64,000 nucleotides of DNA from Chalara sp. BL73 (Eukaryota > Ascomycota > Leotiomycetes > Helotiales), in assembly GCA_918026815.1 (NCBI GenBank), contig CAKJVC010000223.1, positions 1 to 64,000 on the forward strand, read 5' to 3'. This document shows positions 21,236-32,683 of the stretch, in pieces; the stretch's first letter is position 1; each line of letters begins with the position of its first letter. The notes beneath the pieces were generated by a model. The model had not been told where the DNA came from. It did not search any database and saw nothing but the letters and a program-made list of their open reading frames with translations. The position numbers and the translations under genes were made by a program.

Positions 21236-21894
21236 CTACACGTAGGCGTGTCTTCTACCAGAGTGCGAGTGTGAGCTATGATGGCTGCGGTGGCTGCCAC
21301 TTCGGCGATGTCCATGTCTCGAATAATGAGTCTCCTTCACCACTACTTTCCTCGAATCACTACCTCGACTGACCATGAGCGCAAGAATGCTCGTAATAAA
21401 GAAAAAAATGCAATTCATGATGCCAAACGCAAATGAAGCCTTGAGCATCGCGCATGTCTTGTCTGTATTGACACTAACACCCGGCCCGCTAACGCCAAAG
21501 CCGGCGAAGCTTATTGCCCACCCTTCACTTGATGAGACCTTTGTGCAATCCGCATCTGCGATAAAGCGCAGGACGTAGACTGAGCCAATGAATGCGCCGA
21601 CGAAGCAGATGTCGATGAAGGCGACGAATCGTGCGTTGGTTCTGGTGCGATGGTAGGTGAAGAGCGTGGCGATGGCCCAAACGGCTCCGAGTACAGAGAC
21701 GATGAAGAGGATGAGGATGTAGTCGGGTGTGAGGGCGTTGTTGGAGGCGTAGATGTGGACGAAGTACGCCAGCATTCCAAGAGTAGGAATCTATTATCTG
21801 TTAGTTGGTGAGGCTGGATAGATTGCGAGAGCGAATATACCAGAGTGACGATCTCCATAAAGCGCCAAAAGGCGAAGAAGATTCCGAAGAGCAT
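21236..21894 (-). CDS. MARVEL-domain four-helix membrane protein, two exons
   Basis: Exon 1 (21894-21841) and exon 2 (21790-21236) flank a 50-base intron that begins GTATAT and ends ATAATAG; the join reads MEIVTLIPTLGMLAYFV and the product has 202 residues. Four hydrophobic helices are visible (near residues 1-30, 40-62, 70-95 and 130-155), with the short HRTRTNARF loop after helix 2 and two lone cysteines near DADC and TCAML in the extracellular loop, the layout of fungal MARVEL proteins, which act in membrane apposition, eisosome or vesicle traffic. The tail is an unusual His/Ser/Arg-rich segment (RHGHRRSGSHRSHHSSHSHS) that could bind metal or lipid head groups (inference). The specific function is unknown. 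Confidence 0.8.
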
Positions 21895-23094
21895 TTTGAG
21901 GGTGCCGGTGAGATGGTACTTGCGATGCGATCAGGTTGCGCAGAGGCGAAGGGACGATGAAAAGCAGCCGGTACCTCGAGCGACTCTCGTACCAAATTCC
22001 GTAAACAATCGAAGGAAGATAGACTTGCTTATATGCGATGCGATATTGCCTTGATTTATCGTCGGAAAGTTTGAAATGAATTCGGTTTGCGGTTTCTTCT
22101 ATTATCAGCAGGGATAATCTTGTTTTTGGCTTGGGGTTGTCCTGCTTCCTCGTGTGGTCGCTCTGTATGACGCAAATGAGGGTTTTCCAAGAAATTGGAC
22201 AATGAGGGGAATAATGAGCGGAACACGGTTACACGGAACGCCAGAGCCAGAACATCAAAATCTGGGATGGGAACTAGAACGGATCGTTTCTGGAATGCGT
22301 GTGATCAAGCATTTATCCAGTGCTGTGCCTCGATTCCAATCGTTTAATCGCGAGGCTGGTGAGATGGAGGAGGCTGGGGTCTTTGCAGGGATGCACAAGT
22401 GACGCAACATGCAATGCTTCGCAATCAATCGCCATCAGAAATTGATGTTGCTTTGGTCCCAGCCATCGTGGCAATCTGAAACTGCCTGTAGAAGATTATG
22501 ATTATCGACGATAGCAACAGTAGGGACTTACTATTCTCTTCTTGGCGGGCCCTAAGTATCAAATGATAGCTAGATTGTTCCGGTGGTACGACACCAGAAA
22601 CGAATCCCGTCCCATCACATATCTTAAGGGGATTTACTGTTCTTGAGAAGACGGCATTTATATCCTGGACACCGATGGGGATCACTCAAGTTCGAGTTTG
22701 ATGTTTTAGATAAACAGACTTAAGTACTGAATCCCTATGTCCATATCGCTAAGCAAGAGAGATCGTTCTTCGCCAAGACTTTAATCAATCTATAATTATC
22801 CCCTTTTAAAAGTCTGATCTGCTTCTTCTACAAGTTCCGAGAGTAGAAGATACGAGAAAAACATCTGAATGACCAACCCAAACGGTGGCCATGATGGAGG
22901 TCCTGAATTGCCTTACCATCCAAAGTCGGTATACAATGATGTGGTGGGTTATAGATAGTTCACATAGCTATGAAACCCGTGCTTTCAACCCAAAGTCTCT
23001 TAAAAGGTGTAGCTCTCTATTTTCCTGGTTCTTTACTATATGCCTTCAACTGTTGGAGATATTTTTCTATAGTTTCCAAGTTTATAAGCTCGCG
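21895..23094. other. 1.2 kb intergenic
   Basis: Promoter of the MARVEL gene and 3' region of the sugar-type transporter; both genes lie on the minus strand. Short open frames here are not protein-like and I see no RNA gene. Confidence 0.45.
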
Positions 23095-24826
23095 TTACAG
23101 TTGTACCGATGATGGTGTCGCTGACACATTCGCAGGTGCTTGCCGACCAGATGCGATCAACATCTCGTCCAGTTCGAGAGTTTCACCCTCTCTTGAATGA
23201 GGGGCCGGCACTTTATGCTGAAAAGCAGCATTAATATCCTCGAGTGATCTTCCTCTAGTCTCGGGCATGAAGAATACAGCAACAGCGACGACGAGGAAGG
23301 CTGCCCCACCGAAAAGGAAATAAATCCCATACGAAGAATGAGCAAGGAAGATAGGAGTGGTGAATGCTATAATCCAATTGATAATCTATGCAACGTTAGA
23401 TATGTCAGGTGGAGCGTGCGTATGAGAGAGTTAACATACCCAGTTTGAGGACATGGCCAAACTTGAAGCTCCAGCCCGAGTCTTTGGGGGCTGAATCTCA
23501 GAGACATAAACTTTGAAGCTGACAGCCCAGGTTCCTGAAAATGCGATAGCGAAGAGATAGATCATAACCACTACAACCCATCGCGCCGTGCCATGGGTCG
23601 CGTGCACGCTACCAGAGGCATATAGAATGCCCATAACCAACATGCACGCGCCCTGAGCGAGTCCTCCCACGATTGTGGAGGTTGTTCGTCCCCAACGATC
23701 GGCAAGCAGAAATGCCGGGATTGTGGTTAGAAGAATGACAAGAGCAGAAACGCCAGAGGCAAGAAATGAAGCGGTACTACTTGTGAGTCCTGCGGCCTGG
23801 AACAATATCGGCGCATACTATTATCATTAATCAAGAGCTCGTGAAATAAGTGGTTTGTTCTTACATATAGAACACCATCGATACCACTCGCCTGTTGCAT
23901 TCCCATGAGAAACACCCCAATGGCGGTTTGCTTCCATGCATTCCTGTGGAAGATTGCTAGAATATCTTTCCATTCTACATGCTTGGGTGAGTTTCGACTG
24001 GCATCTTCTTCATGCTTCTCTCGTTCTGCGGCAAGGACACCGAGCTTTTCCCATGCTGATGTTGCTTCTTGATGTTTTCCGGATTGGCTGAGCCAGCGAG
24101 GGCTTTCCGGAAGAATTAAAGTGGAAATGGTAAAGAAAAGGGCCAAAAGTGATTGAAGTGCGAACGGGAGACGCCATGAAAGAGAAGAGCCGACTTTCAC
24201 AGTGCCATAACAGATGAAGTAGCCAGCACATAGACCTATGGTCACGAAGAGCTGAGGTATAGAGGCTAGCGTGCCGCGATGTTGTGGAGGAGATATCTCT
24301 GTGATATATCTAGGTCTTGGTCAGATACATCAACAATTGGGTGTCAAAATGATCCGTGATAGAGCAGTGTGGATTGATACTTACACCACAACTGTACTCA
24401 AGAAGAGACCTTCACCAATTCCTTTAATGGCTCGGCCCACGATTAGCATGGCCAGCTTCACGCTTGCACATTCCAACCCAGCACCGATGCCAAAAATGAG
24501 GCCACCAATAGCGATTGCCTTAGTCCTGCCCACAGAATTGGCTAGATGGCCGCCAAAGAACGAAGAGACCGCGGCTGGAATAAGGATTGTGGAAACCACG
24601 AGCCCATGAAGAGTTGATGATAGGACACCAAAAGTTTCGGCGAACTGCTTCATAGAAGTTACAGGCCCAATGGTGCCTGTTTCTAAACTAACCATGCTAT
24701 TAGAATTGGTTTTGTGGATGATAGTGAGTAGATTTACCCAAAAAGACCACCACCCAATGATATCAACATTGATACCTCAACATACTTGGTGATATGTAGC
24801 CACGCTTTCAGCTGATGGATAGCCAT
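23095..24826 (-). CDS. MFS sugar/inositol-type transporter, five exons
   Basis: A member of the sugar porter branch of the major facilitator superfamily, probably bringing a hexose or related sugar across the plasma membrane. Exons, from the start: 24826-24738, 24696-24385, 24309-23865, 23817-23440, 23385-23095; together 504 residues in frame. Introns of 41, 75, 47 and 54 bases have GT...AG ends. Family marks: NSVGRTKA (motif after helix 2), GRAIKGIGEGLFLS, YITEISPPQHRG, PESPRWLSQSGK after helix 6, QQASGIDGVLYYAPILF, DRWGRT, and PETRGRSLEDI after helix 12. The first helix reads GGGLFGMVSLETGTIGP, lacking the usual GYDxG, so the substrate may differ from glucose. Start at 24826 is the only ATG that gives a normal first helix. 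Confidence 0.88.
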
Positions 24827-25517
24827 ATCCTTCTATTTCGCCGATTGAATGAGATGAGAATGTTCAGAACATCAGACATATATATATTTCAGCCCAAGCC
24901 ACGATTAGTGGCCCGCTGAATGATATATTCAACAAGTATGTGAAATTGGCAGACTCTGTAAATGCATCGTGAAGAGAAAGTTTGAAAAAGGCAATTCTGC
25001 CGAGACAAGAGTGGGATCTCCATCACAACAAGATGTGTGAACTGACCCATAAAATGCGGCTTCGATGGATTTTTTATCTCTTGGTCAAAGCTTATTGATA
25101 GAGTTTGGGCGTCCTTCTGGGCCTTAGTGGCGGGATCTCTATCGGCAGAAATACCACAAAGGAATCGATACCAAGAGGCATCTCTGCAGAGTAGAGTAAG
25201 CATGCTGATCTCACATAGATTCTGGACAAAGTAATTGCTACCCCCTAGAAGCTTAGAATATTAGCTATGCTTGTTCAATATTGCAAATGGGTTTTCTCAA
25301 CATGTCAGGTTGGGTAATGACATAAGAACCAGCTGCTTTTCTTACATACACATATATGGCTTGTGTAAGCATGGAAAACAACAATCAACGCCATGTACAC
25401 ATTTCGGCCGTTGGCTTTGCAGATTGAGCCTCGGGAGTATCTGAGACAATATATGATGATCTGAGATTGGGCATATGAAGAAGTGTGGTATGTTATCATG
25501 AGGAGATTGTCATCGAT
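24827..25517. other. 0.7 kb intergenic
   Basis: This stretch holds the promoter of the sugar-type transporter and the 3' end of the next minus-strand gene. A minus-strand frame at 24889-25203 is open but has no family features, so I do not call it. Confidence 0.45.
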
Positions 25518-26222
25518 CTATTCCAGCTCGAATGGATCATCTGGCGTTCCCTGACCAACTTTTGGTTCTGACTCCAGCTCATCATTCTCTATGCTCTCCC
25601 AGATCTCAGGTAGGAAGGAGTTATTTACAAAGGTCCCCTCGGCTTCAGGCTCTACCCATAGAGAATCAGGCATGTAAGTTTGCCACTGTTCTTCCTCGCT
25701 CAAGCTGTGATACCATGTTTTGAATTCAGCATCTGGATCGACTGAATCGCGAAGCTGCAGATTGGGCTCTACTTCAATATTGTAATCGGGTTCCGGTGTC
25801 GGATCGTGTATTCGTTTCTTGACCACGGGTTTGATCCTTCTCTTTGGCCGTCTAACAGCTGGGGAAGGTACAACTGTCGCCGAAGGCTTCTCATGTTTGG
25901 ATTTGTTTGCCACTATTTTGAGTCTTTTACTCTTGGTAGGTATCACGCCTTTCTCGTCGTGATCACCGTTGTCGTTGTCGGGTGCACGCTTTCTTTTCGA
26001 AGTTTTGACTAGGCTCGGAGGTAGTATGGTTTCGGATGGAAGTCGGACAGCGGCCTTGGCTTTCTCCATCGCGATCTTACAAGTTCGTGGCCGCTTGATT
26101 CTTGGTGTAGGCTTGATGCCAGATTTCAGAATGGATGACCGCGGCTTCTTGCTTGGTGGGAGTTCGCTAGGGCTAGATGGTTGAGACCGCTTGAGACGGT
26201 TCTCGCTGTTGGTGGTTTGCAT
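25518..26222 (-). CDS. lysine-rich, probably nuclear protein of unknown function
   Basis: The frame encodes 234 residues from an ATG at 26222. The N-terminal 140 residues are highly basic with several nuclear-localisation-like clusters (PPSKKPRSSILKSG, KTSKRKRAPD, TKSKRLKIV, RRPKRRIKPVVKKR). The C-terminal 90 residues are acidic and rich in Trp and Glu (SEEEQWQTYMPDSLW, EIWESIENDELESE). This charge split suggests a chromatin- or nucleic-acid-associated protein (inference). A probable 5' leader intron lies just upstream at 26276-26234 (GTGAGT, GCTAAT, CCAG), which supports a real transcript. I do not recognise a family. Confidence 0.6.
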   Translation of the reverse strand: MQTTNSENRLKRSQPSSPSELPPSKKPRSSILKSGIKPTPRIKRPRTCKIAMEKAKAAVRLPSETILPPSLVKTSKRKRAPDNDNGDHDEKGVIPTKSKRLKIVANKSKHEKPSATVVPSPAVRRPKRRIKPVVKKRIHDPTPEPDYNIEVEPNLQLRDSVDPDAEFKTWYHSLSEEEQWQTYMPDSLWVEPEAEGTFVNNSFLPEIWESIENDELESEPKVGQGTPDDPFELE

Positions 26223-28880
26223 TGTGGATACTACTGGCTTCCATTAGCACACTCATGAACTTGGGTCTATACTCACATTTGAAATTTATCTGTTAGCTGC
26301 AATTATTGCACTCTCTCAATGGTAGCTTCGTAATACTTGAGTTTACGTGCTTTTGTTGTGGTTAGCCTCTGGTACTACGGAATTGTCGGGAAGTTGGTGG
26401 AAAATCTGCTGAGAAAGACATCTCAGTGATGTTTGTTTTAATTTTATTATCGGAGCGGGGAAAGTGACCTTGATATTGTCTATTCCCTGTCGAAGGTGAA
26501 TTTGTGGTGTAGATGGGAAAATATGGACCCACAATAGTTCACAAAAGGGCAATAAGTGAGGTAAAGTGAATGCATGCTTGGCCTTCAGACCAGCCTTATA
26601 TCATCTTCAACGAAGACTGATGAATTATACTTAGTACTCGTCTGAAATATAAAAATTATCATTTGCAGGCTTAAATCTGGAGAGGTGATGAGAAGTCTGT
26701 TGTGATCTTTCCTAGCCCAAGAATTCCTTAGCTTCCTCCCAGCTTTCCTCATTAGAACATCGAAAACCCCAGATCCAGGACCTATATATTAAGAGAGCCC
26801 CTCCTACAATCTCGAAGAGTTTCCTATCGTTTTAAAATTACGTTTTGTTATTGAACCATCTGGAAAGACGCCACGACAGATTCTTAAGTGAATCTCGGCC
26901 AGAAAACGTATCGGGAGGTGAGGAGAGGGAAGTATTATGGTATTTGACGTGTTGCTGACTAGTTATTATAAGGGTGAGGGTTTATTATTATCATCGAACG
27001 ACATATCTAGACGATCTGCTTTTTTTGGAGGCTTGTTCGCCAAGAAGCAGGACGATTTTGGAATATATGGTTTTCAAAGTTGTGTTCCATGGCATCTGTG
27101 ATGCTTGATTTTGGACCAGTATATCCATAAATGCAGCCAGTAGTTCCCTCATCCCCGCTGTCATGGGAATTCGGGCTTAAACACGAGCCGGTGGAGACAG
27201 CGACAGCAGAACGTGTTGTATGTACAGCTTCCATTTGTTCAGTGGGTGGTGTAGAAGTCTTGAGGTGCTACTAGAAGTTTGGTTCCTTCTGTAAAGAAGA
27301 TTCAGTTGACTGAAAGCATCGCAAGTAACGTCAAATACACATTCTCTATGTTGAGTTAGTGTTTAGGGGCCGTGCTTCCGGTCTGGGAAGGGATTCATTA
27401 AGTTTCTTGTGAAGAGAATCCAAAATTCCTCTTCTCATCCTCTCTGGAACCATATCACCAACAAAGGCTCGGCGTTTCCATCGCGGCTCTGTAGACTTTC
27501 TGGCCGCCACATTGCACTAATGTTAAGCATTGTAAACATTTATTGTATATCAGACAGTACTTACGGATACCAAGACAATGGTCTAAGATATCTCCGAAAT
27601 AGTCATTAGGCATTGCAAAACTTAGACTGCCCGTTGTAGGATTGATGTAGCCCTTGAAGGAGATAAGGGCCCTGCGCTTTAGCTTATGTGTCGATAGTAA
27701 TGGTAAAATACTGAAGAAACAGAGGGAAGATTACAAAAAAATGTATAGCGATCTTATATCAATCATGCAACCCGAGAGTTCCAGTCAAGTTATCCACCGT
27801 GCGGCCCCAGAATGTGTGTTCGCGAATGGCGAGCCTGTCGATGGACGACAGTCAAACGCTGACTGGAACGGGGCTGTTGGTCCACTTCAGGAAGACGCAA
27901 CATCTCAGACAGTCGAATAGCGAGCTGCACGGTGCTCTGACGAGCAAATAAACCGACTACTTGGGAGGAGACGGGGCTTCATTCATAGCGTGCCCATTGC
28001 AACACTGGCAAAGTGTTATGGTCGCTATTTGGGTTGTATTGGTAGTTTTATCCTCACATACATTCTCTTTTGTATCAGGAAGGTGTCGTCGTGAACATCC
28101 TCTACCTTTATTGTTCAAGGAGCGATAAGTCAAGCGCACAGGAGACAATGCATACTTATTCTCATATCAAGAAAATGGAGGCCGCCAAGGATGATCTAGG
28201 TGCCTACTTAAGTACAAGCTTCCCAGCTAGATCGACACCTGGGGTTGATTTAAGGTAATCTATAGACACACCAGGTTTTGCCATCACTGCCATCCCAAAT
28301 ACAATACTATATAAACACGTCTGTATATCAATCAATCAAATATATAACGTTTAGCGGCAATCAGAGCTTGAGTGTCATCTTATCAAGAGTAGGAAGATGA
28401 CTCTCATAACCGACATTAGTATTAATATGGCCTCTTAGTGCCTCGCTTCAAGGTTCCAAGACCAACCTCCTCAGTTCTCTCTTTACTCCCCCTCCCAAAC
28501 ATGCCTGCCTGAACGTAATCCATATATCAGTTGATGGGCCACCACGCTTGTGCCCTCTGAAGACCTACATCAAGCCAGCCGCCGGCAAAGGCGTTCGTTC
28601 CTTGCGTCAAATTACCCCGCGTACTGCTGTCATACCCCTCAATCCTAAAAATCTCGGGGTTGGATTGGCCAATTAGTTCTTTAACCAGCCTTACATGCTC
28701 CTAGAGGTAAGGTATTATCCCATCTATGCAATGCCAGGCTGCCAGTAACGTTGTAAAAGTATGTCATTGAGTCACCTCTTACGTTAAGCAAGATTTCCGA
28801 TGTTCAACTATAAAGGAGTTCAGGCTCCTCTTCGTTGGTGTTCCCAGCAACTTCAATCCTGGTTTCCTGAATTGTTAGAA
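26223..28880. other. 2.7 kb divergent intergenic region
   Basis: The region holds the promoters of the lysine-rich protein gene (minus) and the GH92 gene (plus). A plus-strand frame at 27654-27920 (88 residues, ending QEDATSQTVE) is open and hydrophilic, but it has no recognisable domain and no clear exon partners, so I leave it uncalled. No RNA gene is seen. Confidence 0.4.
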
Positions 28881-31853
28881 ATGCGTCCCTGTTCTTTAAG
28901 AAGTATCAGCAAGCTTGCGCTTGTGAGCCAAGCTGTTCTTGGTTCAGGCACAGAAAATCTTAAACAAGCAATTGATGTGCTGACATACGTTGATCCATTG
29001 ATCGGGACGAGCGAAGGAGGTCTGGCATTTATGACCGAACTCCTATCCCCTCGCTAATCGTAAGACAGGTCATGTGTTCCCCGGAGCGACACTGCCTTTT
29101 GGGGCTGCAAAATCTGTTGCAGATGTAAATGATCCTGATGAAAAACAAGGTGGATTTGCTTCTGGAGACAGTGAAATCACTGGATTTTCACATACGCACG
29201 ATTCTGGTACAGGAGGAGTGAGCCACTCTTGGTGATATTGTAGCCACTGCTAATCAGGCATGAAGGCACCGTCACTAGGAAATTTCCCTTTCTTCCCGCA
29301 AACAGGATGTCCTGGAGGCGATATCAACAATTGTTTCTTCACCAAAGTTAACCGAGCTTCACGCAGACTCAACAACAGTGTCAAAGCAACACCGGGGTAT
29401 TTCTCAGTTTCTCTGAATACCTCAATTCAAGTAGAAATGACAACAACGGAGCATGCATCAGTCTACCGTATCACATTTCCGCGGAGTCAAACATCTTTAG
29501 TCTCGAACGATTCTTCGGCCCTCCCATACAATCCTTTAATTCTATTCGATTTGACAGACTTACCAGAGAGTCGAATCAACGGAAGCATCCAAGTATCGAA
29601 AGGTACACATGGAGGAGGAAGATTTCAAGGCAATTCTACATTTAAGCCATCTTTTGGTCTTGGTACTTATAATGTGAGTTTTGCAAAACTACGATGCTTT
29701 GTTATGAAGTCCAGTGGTCTGGTATACAGATCTTTACCATTAAATAGTACTTACATCAGGTACCTCAGCATTCTCAAATATTGCTAAGGTAGCTTAGTAT
29801 AACGGATGTTTTTACTGGGGTGTCGTGGGTCTTTAAATAAGAGCTGACACGATTGAGCACAGGCGTGGTTTTGTGCAGATGTTTACGGCGCCAACATCAA
29901 AGACCATGGCGTTTTCATGAACAACCGAGCTGGCGTGTGGCCACAGAATGTCCCAATTTCAATAGTCCCCAACGGGAATACTCCACTCATCCCGGCAGGC
30001 GCCTGGATTCAATATGAGCCTCCAAATTTGAATGATCAAATCTTCATACGTGTTGCTGTTTCGTTCTATAGTGCTAGTCGAGCTTGCGAGCTCGTTGAAG
30101 ATGAGATCAAGGGACTGGATGGCAGTAAACCGAATAATGTATTTTTAAATACTCAGAAAGTGGCGGAAGATGCCTGGAGAGAAAAACTTTCCGTAATCGA
30201 GCTTGATACTACCGGGGTTAGTGATGAATTGACCACCGTATTCTGGTCCGGGACGTACCGAGCAATGCTCTCTCCGCAAGACAACACGGGTCAAAATCCT
30301 CTATGGGAGACCGATGAGCCATATTACGACTCTTACTATTGCATATGGGATTCATTCAGGAGCATTCATCCCCTACTAACTTTACTTGATCCGCATAGCC
30401 AGACAAGAATGATAAGAAGCTTGATAGACATCTATAAGCACGAAGGCATGTTCTGTTCCACCCAGCCTGTCTTTGTTTTGTAAGACTGATGACGGGCAGG
30501 CAAACTACCTGATTGCAGAATGTCTTTATGCAAAGGTTTCACGCAAGGGGGATCAAATGCAGACAGTAAGCTAGCTCTAATTTTATTTATTTATTTTATT
30601 TTATATTTATATTTATTTTTTGGTTTTCGCCTCATGATCAGGTAAGATGAGACAGTTTTAAGTCGGTGCTAATTCGGCTTTCCTAGTTGTATTAGCAGAT
30701 GCTTATTTGAAGAACCTCACTGAAGGAATAGATTGGAATTTGGGTTATGAAGCTGTAGTATCTGACGCTGAAGGTAGTATTTATGTTGCAGCTTTTAATT
30801 CAGAGCTAACTACTTGTAGATGAGCCTCTGGATTGGGCTGTTCAAGGTCGAGGAGGGCTTACCTCTTGGAAAAATTTAGGTTATATACCGACGGATGACT
30901 TTGATCCATATGGAGGAGGTCCTTTTACCCGCTCAATTTCTCGAACCGTGGAGTATGCCTATGATGATTTCTGCATTTCATTGATGGCAAAAGGTCTTGG
31001 GCACGAAGAAGACGCAGAGAAGTACCTGAAGAGATCCGAATATTGGAAGAATATGTATAAGCCAGATCAGGTATCATATGTCAGCAACACTACCGATCAT
31101 CCGAACTCAACGGTCGACAGTGGCTTCCTGGGCTTTCTCCAACCTCGTTATCTTAATGGAACTTTTGGATTCCAAGATCCTTCTTTATGCTCGCCACTGT
31201 ATAACTTTACCTCTTGCTATCTGAACCCTGATGGGCATGAGACCTACGAAGGGAGTTCATGGATGTATACGTTCTTCGTCCCACAGGATATGGCCACCCT
31301 GATTACAACGCTTGGCGGGCCGGACCTCTTTGTGCAGCGTCTGCAGTACCTTCATACTTCCGGCTTGCTTTACATTGGTGATGAGCAAGCTTTTCTCCCA
31401 GTTTTCCAATTCCACTATGCTGGTCGACCCGGACTCTCTGCATATTTCTCACACTTCTATATACCTAGAGACTTCAACACCTCGACAAATGGGATCCCTG
31501 GCAACGACGATTCTGGTGCTATGGGCTCCTTTACAACGCTAGCGATGATGGGACTTTGGCCAGTACCCGGACAAGATGTTTATCTGATCACGCCACCGTA
31601 CTTTCCAGAAGTCAGAGTACGCAATGGGATCACAGGAAAGGTTGCCACGATCCGCAATCTGGGTTTCGATCCAGCCTATGGAGCCATATACATCCAGAGC
31701 GCAACGCTCGATGGTCAAGCATACGAGAGGAATTGGATCACGCACAATTTCTGGGCAGAGGGAGGTACTCTTGAATTGACATTGGGACGAAATGAGAATA
31801 GTTGGGGTACTAGAGATGTGGACCTGCCACCAAGTTCTTCGACGAGTTGGTGA
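28881..31853 (+). CDS. GH92 alpha-1,2-mannosidase, seven exons
   Basis: GH92 enzymes are calcium-dependent exo-mannosidases that trim alpha-linked mannose from glycans; fungal copies are often secreted. Exons: 28881-29019, 29069-29217, 29266-29673, 29863-30445, 30500-30565, 30687-30773, 30820-31853, total 821 residues. Landmarks: YVDPLIGTSEGGHVFPGATLP near residue 36, FSHTHDSGTGGAPSLGNFPF, CADVYGANIKDHGVF, DSYYCIWDSFRSIHPLL, YEGSSWMYTFFVPQD (general-acid region, about residue 619) and GNDDSGAMGSF (about residue 703), the paired catalytic-base Asp motif. Intron 4 (30446-30499) begins GC, not GT, and only this choice restores HEGKLPDCRMSLCKGFTQGG. Intron 3 is long (189 bases) and intron 5 is AT-rich. 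The N-terminus RPCSLRSISKLALVSQAVLG is only weakly signal-peptide-like, so secretion is uncertain; the start is the least secure part. Confidence 0.88.
30581..30621. repeat. TTTATT-type low-complexity tract in a GH92 intron
   Basis: The tract is an imperfect run of TTTAT, TTATTT and TATATT units inside intron 5 of the GH92 gene. It explains why that intron (121 bases) is longer than most in the window. Its length probably varies between strains. Confidence 0.8.
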
Positions 31854-32683
31854 TCGCAAAGGGTTATGCCCCGAGTGATTACACCTGCCATAAGATTAAT
31901 ACTAATCACTTGAAAAGATTGCTGCTGCTTGTCACATAAATGCCTTGTAAGGATCAGGTGCTGTGTGCATTCTAGGATCAAAAGTGACAATCAAGAGTTG
32001 CTGAATGCAAGACACCCATAGCGTTTTATACAAATGCTCGCTTGGGAACCTGCTGACGCGCCAAGGAATACCGGGATGTCGGAGATCACAGGCCCCGGCG
32101 CGGCGGGACCCATTGCACCGATCTCCAAAAAATATGCGGGGGGGTGGCACATATCACGTTCTCCAGCATTTTCCAAGTGTGCTGGAATTGTACGATACAC
32201 ACCAATAGAGTGAAGTGGTATGCGCAAACAATGCTAGGGTGATTAAATTCATTCCGAGGCATGTTGTCAACTTTCAGCATATGAATATGGCCTCGAGGGA
32301 CGGATCTGCCACCCTGAAAGCTAACGGAAATGGTCTAAGTGTTTCCGCTTAACCTATTCTGGGTCCAACAGACCACCAGAAAAGCCAGCCTCGGTTTGAT
32401 AATGAATCTTGCTGTTGCCTTGCTTCATTTCATTATACTACTGTAGATAATGACCTTCAAGTAGCCCTCTCACGCCCAATCGCCCATCACTTACTGAGTT
32501 AGTTGTCTTTGTTGGCTACAAAGGCCATATCGGGAGCACGGATAATATTGTGTTCCACACTTGGTTACGATAAAGCTTTGACATTACATACACCCCACGA
32601 CCGTCCATCTCAAAACGTGTCACTCAACCTTCCAGTATCATACAGACTTTCTTCCACAACTCTACACTCATAAAGTCTTCGCC
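31854..32683. other. 0.8 kb intergenic, promoter of the monooxygenase
   Basis: The stretch between the GH92 stop and the monooxygenase start. Pyrimidine-rich sequence with CACTC and ACACTCAT patches lies just before the ATG at 32684, typical of a fungal 5' leader. There is no coding sequence. Confidence 0.45.

Noticed and set aside
24889..25203. 104-codon minus-strand frame upstream of the sugar-type transporter
   Set aside because: It cannot be spliced to the transporter in frame and has no domain of its own.
27654..27920. 88-codon hydrophilic frame upstream of GH92
   Set aside because: It has no domain, no exon partner and no promoter evidence; could be the last exon of a lost gene, but I cannot support it.
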